This document shows positions 34,760-46,640 of a stretch of DNA of 64,000 nucleotides, in pieces. Source of the stretch: Apricaphanius iberus (taxonomy: Eukaryota > Chordata > Actinopteri > Cyprinodontiformes > Aphaniidae); assembly GCA_028564705.1 (NCBI GenBank), contig JAPXFQ010000997.1, positions 424,274-488,273 on the forward strand, given 5' to 3'. A program made the translations under genes and the position numbers. Each line of letters opens with the position of its first letter. Within the stretch, counting starts at the first letter, position 1. The notes below the pieces were generated by a model. The model saw nothing but the letters and a program-made list of their open reading frames with translations. It was not told the origin of the DNA and ran no database searches.

Positions 34760-36910
34760 CAGAATTAAGAAATCACTTAATAGAAAGTGTCCTAACAACA
34801 TTAGGGTAAGGTCATATCTCAAAAAGCACAATGTGATGTACTGATAAAAAAAAAATTAAAGAACGAATGAGGAGTGAAGTCCCTGACACATAGCAGTCTA
34901 GAGGGTCAGAAAGCCATTATTCAAAAAAGGAGGAAACACTAGATAGTGGTGGTGGGGAACAGTTCTAGGAGTTGACTGAAATGTTAGTATGTTTTGGTGT
35001 GACTTTAAACAGGTAATTCATGCTTACAGCATAATGGGATCCCTGCAATGTGGCATTAATCCCATTTTAGGTCATGCACATTGAAACCTAAAATATTTTG
35101 TGTTATTATTACAGAATAACTTGATTCCTCTACAGATTCAGACTAAGAACATGAACGTATTAGGATTTTGAGCGAACACATTTGGAATGTAGAATAATTA
35201 CTTTTATGACAAGTTAAATATGTAATTACTCCATAAATTATGGTGATTCTTTATTTAATTATGTAATTATGACTTAAAAGATTCTGTTTAAAAGTGTCAT
35301 CCCATAATATTCCTGTTGGATGATAATTTTCATTTTTGTATGTGCTATTATTTAATGTGTAAAGATTTATGTTGAGTTTTTCTTTCTTCTGATTCTAATT
35401 GAGGCACGTCTTCCATGTTGATAAGGTTACATGAGGTAGCTCGTGAATGCCAACCCACAACATCAGCATCCAGTGCTGTATTAGCAGGTGATTTGCAAGC
35501 CAGAGCGATGACAGAAGAACAAAGATGTTCTAGACAGAAGAACAGAGATGTTCTAGACCCAGCCTTTTTTGCTGAAAGTTTTTTTGACCACTGTATGGGT
35601 ACTGTTTACATTACTAAAAACAGCTGAGATTCAGGTCCTAAGATATGGTTGAATGGATTTCCTCCATTCTTTATTTCCTCATACTTTGAGACCTAAGTAC
35701 ATTTTCATTAAAGACGGAGTCTTTGATTTTGTCAATCCTGTTTGCTTAATTTTTTTATATTTACTAATACAACAAAGGTAAACTATTGAAAATAGTTTCT
35801 CAAAGTTTCTTAAATTGTGGTCGGACAGCCGTAGAGATATGGTGAGGAGCTCAGTCATTATCATCCATTGATCATAATGGACAATGTGAGATATCTGTGC
35901 ACAAAATGGATTAACTTTGACAGCTAAAACTCATCCAGAATATTAGAAATACAGTATTATTGTTTCACTGAGACTTGACTATATTATAATATCTCCAACT
36001 CGCAGGCCATAGGAGCTGACAGAGAAGCAGCAAAAGAGGTGGATTAGCAGTGCTCGTGAAACTCTGCACGTACTACGTGGGGTTTTTTTCTCAACCGTAT
36101 ACACACCAGCATCAGCTGCTATCAACACACCATGTAATGTCATCGGATCCTTTGATTCTAAGCTACAGACACAGCCCAATGTGACTGTTCTGCCAGGGAA
36201 AACAAAATGTTGGATTTGTGTCATGGAACTTTAAGGGATTCATACGTCTCCTGAGCAGGACCCCAGAGGTATTCCAAAAAAAAAAAAAAAAACTCAACAA
36301 ATCAAGGCTCATTTGAAATATCATTACTTTAATTAGCGTTAAGTTAACTCCAGGCTGATTGGGTTCCACCAACGAAGCTCAGTTGAATCAATCCGCGCTG
36401 ATTCAAGTGAGGCTTAAGAAGCCAGGATCATGTGCGTCCACAGACAGCGCCTGTCAATCGATGCTAGATAAGTAAGAATTGAAGCAAAGGAAAAAGCTGA
36501 GTTTTTCTCCCAGTCTAAGACTTATTAATACAGCCCATGAGCATCACAATTACATCATAACCAATAAGGGGAACACCAGCTATACATAAAAACTCATCAG
36601 GCTGCGTTTTGTTATAATGTAAATTAGTTGATGATGCTTACGGACAATTTAGAGTGTGAGAGCGCTGAGAAGCGTTTCTATGTGTAAACCTCTAAATTCA
36701 CGTTAATTAATTATATTACCTCAGTGGGTAGGGTGGGATAATTTGAAGCCTGTTGTGAATTATTAAAATCAGAATATAACACATGACAGAAAATAGCTGA
36801 CAGGTTGAATGTTTCATAACGTGATTTAAGAAAGGATGTAAAATATTTTTTAAACTAAATAAGAGTTTAAATCATTCTTCAATCAGTCTTCAAAATGTAA
36901 AGTTACATTT
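34760..36910. other. Intronic sequence without recognisable feature
   Basis: Mostly AT-rich. The stretch 36005-36240 is somewhat richer and faintly LINE-endonuclease-like, but too degraded to call. Confidence 0.4.
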
Positions 36911-36912
36911 CA

Positions 36913-36960
36913 AGTATCAAAGTACTATGCTATTTCAGTATCAAAGTACTATGCTATTTC
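36913..36960. repeat. 24-bp perfect tandem duplication
   Basis: The unit AGTATCAAAGTACTATGC + TATTTC occurs twice back to back (36913-36936, 36937-36960) with no mismatch. Confidence 0.9.
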
Positions 36961-37384
36961 AACACATTTAGACATGACAGTGCGGCTCCATTTTGGACAA
37001 AAAGTTATTTATTTGAAATTATTAATAATGCTTGGTGTCAGGTGTGACAAGCTTCTGGTACCAAGTAAATATTAAATACATCTTTTTTTTATCGTAGAAG
37101 TAAAATCATTAGATTAGATGAGGCTTATTCATGAATCCAGTCTCCAGTGTGGACAGCGCAGATTCAGCCTAATTTAGGCAAAACGGCATGTAGCTCCATG
37201 CAGAGAGTTTAGGCAACAGCAGGTGAATATTCCTTTATGGATGTAGTCTATTTTTCTGCTCGATGATTAATCCATCATCTTAATGAATACAAGTTAAATG
37301 CTATTTAAATATAATTATTATTGTTCTAAAAATGAACAGCTAAAAATACATTTTGACCACATTTATTTGCCCCCCTAAGCAGAG

Positions 37385-37560
37385 GGGGGTAGTAAGTAGC
37401 TACATTTACTCATTTACATTTACTTGAGTAATTTTTTGAAAAAAGAAAAATATTTTTAAGTGAGATTTTGCTTTGCCTTAATTTTTTCTTTTTATTCGAG
37501 CAATATTATTATAAAGTACTGCTACTCCTTTTTGAGTAAAATTTTTGGATACTCTTTCTA
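37385..37560. repeat. Fragment of a dispersed fish DNA repeat
   Basis: GTAGTAAGTAGCTACATTTAC followed by iterated ATTTAC and TTACTTGAGTAATTTTTTG, later TACTCCTTTTTGAGTAAAAT, resembles a common fish non-autonomous repeat whose ends carry ACATTTACTC motifs. Ends cannot be defined. Confidence 0.35.
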
Positions 37561-40478
37561 ATTTATACTAAATTCATTAAATAAGAACAGAATTTTTTAT
37601 CAAAAATACACCAGGCATAGACAGACACCTATAAGCTTTGGTTTTCTAATGTAATTTTCTGTCTGTTGACCTTTTTGCATTTTAGTAAAGTATTTACTAT
37701 AGTATAGTAAACACCATAAACTGTCATTCGAAGTAGTTTTTACCTTGTTCTAAGATATATTTAATCATTACCTACTGTAAGTATTGGTTTTATATTGAAA
37801 AAAATCTACTTTCTTCTGTTTAAAATGTATTATTATGTAATTATATTTATTTGTGTTTTTTTTTTTTCCATTTCGATAAGATCTTAGATTTTTATTTGAA
37901 TTAACTTTGAAAATCCTTTGTTATTCCACTTTACCATTATGTGCTTGTTTGTGTTGGTATATCATATTGTACTAATAAATTACATTTGAGTTTGTGCTCA
38001 TTCAAGACAGACCAAAGGAGGGTAGCTTTTATTATGTTACAAATATTATGTTGTATGAAGCGCTGTATAGGACATAATGCATGTATCCTCCTCACTTATA
38101 CAACACTAGCAGCATTCTCTCACACATTCAAAGTTATTAAAATTGCAAAAATGTACTGCCAAACCAAACTGAATGCACACATATGCTCTTAGGGTTTATA
38201 CATATGTGTGTGGTAATACTAGTGTTAATGATAGATTAAAATTATATGTGTAGGAAATAATTTCATCCCAGAGGAGGCAGGGCGGAAATTTTAAGATTGT
38301 AATATGAATGCATGTATCCCGCTGTCCTTTTAATGTTAAAACAGTTAGATCAGGTTATATCACTAAAGCATTTAGACAAACTCGGTTTCACAAAGCCGTC
38401 TGTGATCAATCTTAGTTTCTGCCTATGTGACAGAATGGTGAATAGCGCGGATAGAGCGATACAAAGCGGAAGTTGACTTCCGGTTGTAGTCTGATGTGGG
38501 AAAAGGCTATTCCACCTAATTTTTCATTGATCAGCTTTAATCTGCTTTAGTTTAAAAACTAAAGTAATTAGACTATTCAAACAAAAAACAGATTAGTCTA
38601 CACTAATAGACTATTTAACACCCACTTTGGAATTTGTGAAGCTTTTACAAAAGTTTTGACAAATCAATATAGGAACACAGGTTTATGGTTATCCTTTTAT
38701 TAAATGATGTTACATTACATCTACACAGAGGCTAATATACTGAGATATATACATCTGAAAAAAATTACACTCTATATGTAATATGCAATTTCTCAAATAC
38801 TTTTTGTTTAAAATGATGTTTAAAGCCAAGTAAGGGTTTCTGAAACCATTTTACTTGACAAACCTGTACTCTATCTAGCTTCACTGTTGTCAAACTAATG
38901 AGAAATACTCTTTACTACAATGTACAATTTAATTTCTGCTTTTTCTATCTCAGTGTTTTTCCCCCCCTTGTTTTTATGATTGTAAATCGGTTTAATTTTT
39001 ATTAGATGGATGCAGTGTTAACCATTTCTTTTAGTGGAGTGGAGACTTGACAGAACCACAAACTAATCCACGCTGCTTGACGTCCCCATTTTGCTCCCCT
39101 TTTTTGCAGAAATCTGCCATAAGCAGATTAACGCCTCAAAACTCAGGGTGTAAGCTTTTTGTTTGTAATGATTTTTGCCAGATGATGGATTCAAAGACCT
39201 TTACAGGAAACCTGAAAAAAATGAAACTAATTATTCTGCAAGAAACACTAATGTAGCTCTAAATCAGGGGAGATGGCTTAGAGCATCCTGTATGCAATGT
39301 GGACTTTCAGAATGGGATTTTCTTTTGTTGTATTTTGATTGTTTTTTTAATAGACTTGTAACACAGATAGGTATGTTTTAGCTCTCAATATTAATAAGAT
39401 TAATAATTTTATGTCAGTGATCACGTTGAGGGTACCATCCTGGAAATCAGGAAATATAGTAAAAGTCAAATTGTTCGGTCATTGTTAATGTTTATGATTA
39501 TCTGGCTTATAAGGGCGATATAATTAAACAAAAGATGAAGGGTTGAGTTCTTGAGGTTCATTGAACAGAAACTACTACGTGTGAACAGTAGCTAGTGATA
39601 CTAAATCCACAGTAAAACTTACTACACACAAGTAAATTATAGTATAGTAATATAGTAGTATATATAGTGTTTGGATGTGTTGAGCACCCTTGGTGAATAT
39701 ATGTAGTTACATGAGAAAATGTGAGCATTTTGGACTGCTCGCCTGTACTCTCATATTTTATAAGCTCTCTATTTTATTTCTGCTTTGCTTTATAAAGATA
39801 AATCTTTGCAGAGCTAATGTTAACATTTTCTGCTACCATTTGAAAGAACTTTAGAGCTCCTTTAAATTCATTCTCAAATGAATTATCATCCTACCCTAAA
39901 ACTATTTTTTCTTTCATTTATGCAGTGTATGATCTTTATTAACCCTTTCCCAGTAACAGATATGCTGATTATTCCCCATCCTTTCAAATCCCACAAGCGT
40001 TCCCTTTACTTAGACAAGAAAAATATTCGGATATGTCTATTGACTGCAGAAATATAAACATTTTACTATGAGCATTCAATGTTTCAATCACAGCAGTAAA
40101 AATACGCTTAAGAATCTAATGCAGTCCTATCAAAATAAAAAGCTTTGAAATGGAATTCTAATTTAGTTGTGATATGCCCCTGACAAGTCACCATTCTTAG
40201 CATTAACCTCACTACTTGCAATATTCTTACAGTGCTTTGTATCTTGTCTGTCACTTTATTACCCAAAATGCTGGCAGATAAACAATTTAAAAGTTGGGGG
40301 TTCTTTCTTTCTTCTCTGCTTTGATTATACAGTCCACCTCCTCACAAATCTGATAATGCAATGGCTCTGCACTTTTTTGTGGTTAATTATTTGCAGAATC
40401 CACTTTTTTTATGTTCATCATAGTTCCAAAATTTTCTGCCAATAAACTGTACTTATTTTGTGGATTATATATATATTT
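37561..40478. other. Intronic sequence without recognisable feature
   Basis: AT-rich. The 83-codon plus frame at 37941-38192 and others carry no motif. No repeat ends are visible. Confidence 0.4.
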
Positions 40479-40479
40479 T

Positions 40480-41108
40480 TGGTCATGATCCGTTAATTGA
40501 GGACCCAAGTGCTGCAGTAATCATTTGAGCAGTTTTAATGAACAAAAAGATAAAAATAACAAAATAACAGGAGGGCGAAAAACACAGGAACCAGAGGACG
40601 ACGAGGAACAATGACGAAATAGCAAATAGATTTTTCTTCTTATACTTGTACATTTATTTGCGCTTGGCAAACAGCATGATGCATTGCTGCCACCAACTGT
40701 ATGGACTGGAAAATCACTCAAAAAAACAAACAAACAAACAAAAATCCTCCCAAATATTCTACTTTCGTTTAAAAACTGGAATAAGGCCTGATAAATTGAC
40801 TTCTCAAATTAGCAAAGAGATGTGAGAACCGGTGAGTTGAAATATGCTGCGAAGAAGAGAGGAATTGACTCATAAAGCCTGAGAACCAATTACTGATAAA
40901 CGGATAGAGGTGAAAGGAAGAGAACAGGTGAAGGCAATTAGCTGCGGCAGTGGTGGAATAGGGAGTAAACAGGAAGTAATAAACAGAAAACCATCCTAAA
41001 TAAGAAACTAGATACTAGACTAAATAATAAAGAAACTAACTAACCATTGAAAAAAAAACACTCAAAAAAAACTAAACACTCAAACATAAATTCCTAACAT
41101 GATAACAT
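40480..41108. mobile_element. Probable non-autonomous DNA repeat
   Basis: GGTCATGATCCG and TTGAGGACCCAAGTGCTGCA on the left, then AGGAACCAGAGGACGACGAG, GAGAACAGGTGAAGGCAATT and AGGAAGTAATAAACAGAA, ending near CCTAACATGATAAC, match the order of a widespread fish repeat with short inverted GTCATGA/TCATG-type ends. No clear target duplication. Class uncertain. Confidence 0.4.
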
Positions 41109-41109
41109 T

Positions 41110-42379
41110 TTTTTACAGAGCTTATTTTAAATATTCAAAAGAAAATAGAGCTTGAGAAGCCAAACTACCTAGGTCCAATGCTACTTGACACACAATTGGT
41201 GGCATTTGTAAAGCTGTCAATCCAGGAGGGTCAATTAACTTCCTTGGCACTGATTGGCTTCACCTGCAAGAATGGAAATAAGGAAAACTATAGATGTTAG
41301 CTTCTGCGGCAGTGCTAAAATGGTTTCCACTGTGCATGTCAATGCACTTTAGGGTGTTTGGTGTTTCAACTGTTAATAGAGGCAGGTAAAAATGATTTTT
41401 AGAGGAGGTATTTTAAGTATTCACAGATTTTAGCTATCCACAGACAACTTTGGTCTCTTCAAATGACCTAGTTGAAGCCTACAAAAAAATATGACAAAAA
41501 AGTCTGTAAGATCACCAGTAGATTGTGGGGAATGGACTTAGAGAACTCTTGGTCCAAATAGGCAAAGATGATTTAGGGTGTATTCACACCAGGAAGGTCT
41601 GTGTAATTCACTTGCTTTGGTCTGGACCAATATTTTTTACATTTTTTAAATTAGTATTTTCTTTCTATTTCCTATCCACACTCTCAGTAAATGCATTTGA
41701 ACCAGAGTTTCTCTACAAAAAGACATGCCTGCTAAGGTCTTTCAGCCATTAGACACAGAAAAATGCGAACAGGGTAAAACCAGGAATATCCGTGATAAGT
41801 CAACATAAACATTGGAGAGTGTTGTTCTTATCAGAATTTTTTAGTATTTGACTGGTTTTAAAACAGTGATGGAAAAATCTGAGGGTGACATCACATTGAA
41901 AACTTAATGCAGCTTTGGAGAGCGTCTGTGGCTACAGAGGTGGCACAACACCTGACAGACTGCCGGTGACAGATCATTGCAGTTTAACTACTGATTCAAA
42001 ATTGTACATCAAGGGGAATTTGCTCCCAAATGATGCAAACAGAAAAGCCCCTTGTTCAGAGTTTTGATTACTTCAATTGGATAAATTTTCCAATGCTGAA
42101 TTGGTGCTTCAGTCTTCGTTACGCACAGCAGGAAAATGTTTCATATTACATGTCATTTATTAATCTGTAAAATATGTATCCTCTGTTTAGTTTGTTCGGA
42201 TTTCATATAAACTAAAATTAATGAAAATATACTCCTGAATATATCATTTAAAAAAATTTACCTTTTTTCACAATGTCGTAATGATGAACAACCAAAGATT
42301 ATAGAGCGACATCTAATACAGCTACAGATCTTAACAGAAATATTTGAAACACACCACAAAGACGGGTGCCCACCAGGAC
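41110..42379. other. Intronic sequence, one possible MITE end
   Basis: At about 41576 AGGGTGTATTCACACCAGGA with later TTTGGTCTGGACCA looks like one end of a TGCATTCACACC-type element. The other end is not found. The rest shows nothing recognisable. Confidence 0.35.
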
Positions 42380-42382
42380 TAA

Positions 42383-43160
42383 TGCTGCGTTCACACTGCC
42401 CCAAAACGGCTGCGTCAGTTGCGGCAAGATTACATTTAAAGTCTATGGTGGAGTATGTCAGAGTCTCTGCGGTGTGTTGTGTACATTGGCTCCGTCAACT
42501 CAAGCGTTATTTGCGTTGCAAGCGGCAACTCAGCAAACGCAAGCAACGCAGAAGTTCAGCTAGTTGAATTTTTGACGGACTTGACGCACTTGAGGCAGTG
42601 CGGAAACCAATCAGAGCGTCTCACTGTAGTGATGTCACTATACACGTATCATAAGTGCGGGTCCAGTGAAACTATTTTAAAAAAAAAACACAGATTTCAG
42701 GAATCAGAAATAACACTTACAGAAGACAGATGGACAGTCGCTCCTAAGAAGGAATAGAGCATCTGTAGTTGGTGTCCTCGTCGGAGATTTGACCTCCGAT
42801 GCAGCCCAGGAAGTCGTAAAATTGGGCGTGGGACAGATGGAAGTAGCACTGAAAGCGAACCTCATCCATAAAGCAGCTCCTGGATGAAATGGTTAAACTC
42901 CCCACAGTAAGAACATATCTGAAGAATTGGTGCCAATGCACCTGATGTTGACGTTGTCTAGCTTTATCTAGCAAATAAAGCCAAGCCACTCTCTCGTTAC
43001 GGTCCGCCATTCTTCAGATCATCCGGCAACAGAGGAAGCCCCGCCAACACACTCTTTTTTGATCAGAAGCAAACATTGGAAGCTGAAATTTACATGCATC
43101 AAACTACATGCGTTAGGTCCGTTGGTTGATGCAGACAACGTGTGCGGTCTGAATGCACCA
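42383..43160 (-). mobile_element. Harbinger-type transposon with transposase N-terminal remnant
   Basis: TAA at 42380-42382 and 43161-43163 bounds a 778-bp element. The left end is TGCTGCGTTCACACTGCC and the right end, reverse-complemented, is TGGTGCATTCAGACCGCAC. The element matches the 2742-3007 MITE at both ends and in the AAGATTACATTTAAAGTCTA subterminal block, and also the end near 51322. Orientation is defined by the transposase remnant on the minus strand (annotated separately). The remainder, including the whole catalytic DDE core, is deleted. Confidence 0.85.
42744..43010 (-). pseudogene. PIF/Harbinger transposase, N-terminal remnant
   Basis: The 88-codon minus-strand frame begins MADRNERVAWLYLLDKARQR and continues to DEVRFQCYFHLSHAQFYDFL and GQISDEDTNYRCSIPS. 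The second part fits the Harbinger N-terminal pattern in which an acidic D-x-x-x-F/F-x-x-Y/F-F-x-(L/M)-S-x-x-x-F segment is followed by (D/E)T-N-(Y/F)-R-x-x-I-(P/S). This region precedes the catalytic DDE domain, which is absent. The usual protein is several times longer, so this is a truncated relic. Similar starting codons are found at about 2832. Confidence 0.7.
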
Positions 43161-43163
43161 TAA

Positions 43164-43640
43164 GGCTGCATTCACACCTGATAGTCGTGTAGACTCGATC
43201 CAGTCGGGAACGAAAATTGTAACGTTTTTAGCTGTTGCGGTTCGCATTCACATTGCTCTTTTTGTCAGATAATATTAAGCTTTTTTCAACAATTTTACCT
43301 CTCTGCTTGTGTTGGCGCTGTGATAGTGTTGCACTTCTTCCTGCGGGTGAAACTTCACAATACAGTGTAATGTAAACAAATATGGAGGGGCTTTAGGATT
43401 GCTCTATTATGTTTGGAGGACGCTGTTATGACTGTTATGTTTGGCAAATGTGCCGATCAATACTGCTGCAGCAACTCATGATGAACAAAGAATGAGGTGG
43501 AGGACTACGTTTTTATGTTTTAATGTTTTTTATACAAGACGGCTCCATGTGAGGCAGTGTGCAATGAGTAGGAGCTCAAACAACTTGAATTAATGCGCAT
43601 CAATCAAATTCCTACTTTTCCCTTTTGAAGCTTTAACCCC
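43164..43640. mobile_element. Partial MITE abutting the Harbinger element
   Basis: Immediately after the TAA at 43161-43163 another typical terminus starts: GGCTGCATTCACACCTGATA. The adjoining text (GTGTAGACTCGATCCAGTCG, CGGTTCGCATTCACATTGC) is transposon-like, but no matching right end is found before the next element at 43644. It may be a truncated element that provided a preferred TAA target. Confidence 0.4.
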
Positions 43641-43643
43641 TTA

Positions 43644-44798
43644 CGGTGTGTCCAGACCAAACACGATAGGAGCGACTAGAGCTTCAGGTTAACATGTAAA
43701 GTAAATGGAGAAGCACGATTAAGCGCGACTTGGGGTCCCGCGACACTTCAGAAGCAGATTTGCGTCGCAAAAAAGCTTTTCTGCCTGAGTTGCACGAACA
43801 ATTCGCGCTACAGATGCGATGGAAAATTCGCGCTGCATTTTGTGTGGTGCATTTTGTGCATTCGGGTTCATGGCATCTACCGCTCGAGTTTGAAAAATCT
43901 GAAGTCCAGCATCAAATCGCGCCGCAACAACCAATCAGAGGACAGAGTTTCAGTGATTCTGTGACTGTCATGGAGTCACAGCCTCAGCAGGACATGGAGG
44001 AAATACTGATAAACACCGTGGCTAATCACCCCAAGCTACATGACACCAGCAGTTTGCTATGCAGAGACAGAAATAAAAAAATAAACTATTTAGGCAGGAA
44101 TGCTCTTAAGAGGTTCGTGGATGGCTCTTAAAAGAGCTGTTGTTGCTGTAAAAGCACATCTCGGCCTAGAAGTCAGCCTTGAAACGGCCTCCTCAACTGG
44201 TTTCCTGGTAGCAGCTCCCGCACCACGTCCCACGCTGCTCAAATATTATAAACTTTTACAAACCGCAGACAGATGGACACCTACTCAGAAATGTAGTTGG
44301 TGTGTCGGCAGGCGAAGCTTGGACCTTCCCGGCACAAACTGGGCGAGCACGTCAAGTTCACCAGGCGGCAAGGAGCCGGTGTTTATGAGAGGGTGCTTGC
44401 TGGTGTTTATGGATCCCTCCGCCGTAGCTAGATTGTATCTGTAGCTCACCGAACCCCCAGTGCAGCGGTCCCAGCTCTACCGGAGGCCAGGCCAAACGCG
44501 TAATCCACTCTGTCCTCCGTCAGATCGGAGACCATAATCCACCGGCAGCTGCACTTTAGCCCCAGCTCCGCCGAAGCCCGGGCCGAACACGCTGTCCTCT
44601 ATCAGCTTGGACCATAATGCACTGGCAGCTGCACTCTGACCCCAGCTCTGCTGAAGGCCAGTTCTTAACAGAAATACCATATTTGAAGCGCATCCAGTTC
44701 GCTTTGTACGCGCTTCAAGGTGTGAATGTGCACGCGAACAGCTAGGCGTGTGTCGCGATTTTTTAGTCGCTCCTATCGCCTTTGGTGTGGACACAGCG
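43644..44798 (+). mobile_element. Second Harbinger-type transposon, with MADF-like gene remnant
   Basis: TTA at 43641-43643 and 44799-44801 bounds a 1,155-bp element. Ends CGGTGTGTCCAGACCAAACA and, reverse-complemented, CGCTGTGTCCACACCAAAGG continue as inverted repeats through GATAGGAGCGACTA: about 35 bp with four mismatches. The TWA target and internal MADF-like frame (43970-44131) indicate PIF/Harbinger, whose autonomous members carry a transposase and a Myb/SANT/MADF DNA-binding protein. The transposase gene is missing. The element is CpG-rich compared with the intron and its ends are well preserved, suggesting moderate age. Confidence 0.85.
43970..44131 (+). pseudogene. MADF-like DNA-binding protein remnant (Harbinger accessory gene)
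   Basis: Starting at the internal ATG 43970, the frame reads MESQPQQDMEEILINTVANH, then PKLHDTSS and LLCRDRNKKINYLGRNALKRF before TAA at 44129-44131. The I-x-x-V-x-x-H-P-x-L-x-D pattern followed by a charged R/K-D-x-x-x-K-x stretch is the opening of a MADF/Myb-SANT domain; the expected tryptophan after the KK is replaced. In Harbinger transposons such a protein assists transposase nuclear import and end recognition. It is cut off after about 53 residues. The open frame extends upstream to an ATG at 43730, but that part overlaps the terminal repeat region and looks non-coding. Confidence 0.55.
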
Positions 44799-44801
44799 TT
44801 A

Positions 44802-45920
44802 AGCCCGAGGCTGTTTTTTTTTCTTCTGAATTTGGTATACCTGCACACTGTAAGGCTTTTTACAGCTTGTAAAAGGTCTAAAATGTTCCGAGTTCTCTCA
44901 TATAATAGGAAGGTCTATGGTGATACTTTGAATGTGAAAATTCTCAAGAAAATCACATTGAGGATGAGTAATTGAGGTTGAAAGAAAGAAAATATGAATT
45001 ATGAATATGAATTCCACCTGAAAAAAAATACACATTAGCATCTTGTTTTCATTTTAAAGAAGCAATTTAACATAATAAATAGTAACTACTCATGCTTATT
45101 GACTTTAGACCAACTGTTGTTGCATGTAATAACAAATAATCGAAAGGTGAAAGTTAAATGTTACTCTAAGAATAATGCCCCTTGGCTAACAGATTTCTTT
45201 GTTCTTCAGTTAAATCTTGCAGGACTTATTGACCATGAAATACTAATGTGCAACAAAAAGTTTTAAAGGGGTACATGGACTTTTAAGATATAGATGTAGC
45301 TGCAGGATGTGCTGCAATCGCAAACTATTGGCACAACGTATCAAAGTATTTTAAAGCACCAGGAACAAACGGTCTGGGCAGCATTCATAGGCTCATAAGC
45401 CAGATGGCGTGGTACTGTATTTTGCCACTGTTGTAAATGGTTTCTTGTTCCATGATCGGGTAAAGCATGTGTGTAACAAATGGTACTGCTGTCGATGGCT
45501 GCTTACCATTATAAATCACTGTAAACAGAATTACTAAATTTCTGCCTTCAACGTGTGTTTGAAGTATTTCATTGCTCCACTTCCCATGGAAGACACACAG
45601 CTGAATATGTCTGGAGGTTCAAAGTTCCCTTCATGCTGCACCTTGCGCGCTCACTCGTTCTGGAGTGGAAATGTGCTCGAGTTTCACAGAAAGTCGGAAC
45701 GTTGCTGAATAATGAATGCTATCGAAGTGAGAAGAGTTGTTACGGGGCTCTACAGTTTTGCTACAAAGGGACAATAGCAGCTTTTTTGCTGGGCAGTTGT
45801 TTTTTTCGCCGACGCTCGTTATATGGAACATTTAGGGATTCCAAACACCCCTCTCTCCCTACCGAGTTCATTCTTCCAGCTCCAGTGTGAATCATGATCA
45901 CTTTCCGAGATAAATCAAAT
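44802..45920. other. Intronic sequence without recognisable feature
   Basis: AT-rich to about 45540. TTAAAGGGGTACATGGAC at 45263 loosely resembles the AGGGGACATATT terminus of the TTAA-flanked family. No gene seen. Confidence 0.35.
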
Positions 45921-45929
45921 AACTTTCAA

Positions 45930-46640
45930 GGCCTTAATTGCTGTAGCCATCCGCTCTAATGTTTTAGAAAGAGCCAGATGAAGCGTGTAGTGACGACCGG
46001 CAGAGAAAATCTCTCGCAGCATTTGGTTTTTCAAGCTGTCACCGATTAAACTGTTTATCTTTTCATACAATGCAGCCTTACTCTGAGCAATTACAGCTGC
46101 GTAAAAGGCTGCTTCCGTTTTAGATGGAAATCCTTTTCAAAGAGAAAATGAGACTTCTCTCTGTGCATGACGCCTGAGTGTCACCTGCTTGTGCCGCTTC
46201 CTGCCTGCTTTGCTGCTGTTTTCAGGGCTAAGGTGTTTGTTTTCTTGGGAAATATCTTGATTTCTTTCTGTTAGCTGCAAATGAATCGCTGCTGTGGTCC
46301 TGTGGGAAACCAGCCCTCTCCTGCAGGCTATTCTCTATTGTGTGTGGTAATAAGGCTCTCGAGAGCGTGCACTTACTTATGACGGAACCGGAGAAGGGCC
46401 ATGAAAGAGGATTGTGCTGCACATTTTGTCTATTAAAAGAGAAACGTCTTTAGAGGCGCTCTGTGAGTGCAGCAGTGCTCCGGCCCACAATAATTCTGCT
46501 GTTTGTGAGACCTTTGATTGCAGCGAGGCGGGTGGGCAGCACAGTCTGACATTGTTTTTTTTCATGTAATCAGCTCCCGCTCGCATTTTCAATGATGGCC
46601 CTGCTCCTGCTCCATGGGCGGCCATGGAAACGGCATTAAA
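45930..46640. promoter_or_regulatory. Candidate conserved non-coding element
   Basis: About 700 bp of balanced, non-repetitive sequence: CTTAATTGCTGTAGCCATCC, AGCAATTACAGCTGCG, GCAAATGAATCGCTGCTG, ACAATAATTCTGCTGTTTGT, ATTAAAAATAGCTGA. POU/SOX/homeodomain-like cores and CAGCTG E-boxes are frequent, homopolymers and repeat ends are absent, and flanking DNA changes texture sharply. It is the best enhancer-like block in the window by eye; function and conservation are inferred. Confidence 0.3.

Noticed and set aside
36005..36280. Possible LINE endonuclease fragment (RGGLAVLV-like text and a SWNFKG-like segment)
   Set aside because: The similarity is a few residues, needs frameshifts, and the two pieces suggest different LINE clades in the wrong order.
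43730..43969. Upstream ATG (43730) as start of the MADF-like protein
   Set aside because: This part adjoins the terminal inverted repeat and shows no domain similarity; the ATG at 43970 begins immediately before the MADF-like text.
44477..44848. 123-codon minus-strand frame
   Set aside because: It lies within the Harbinger element, crosses its terminal repeat and has no recognised domain.
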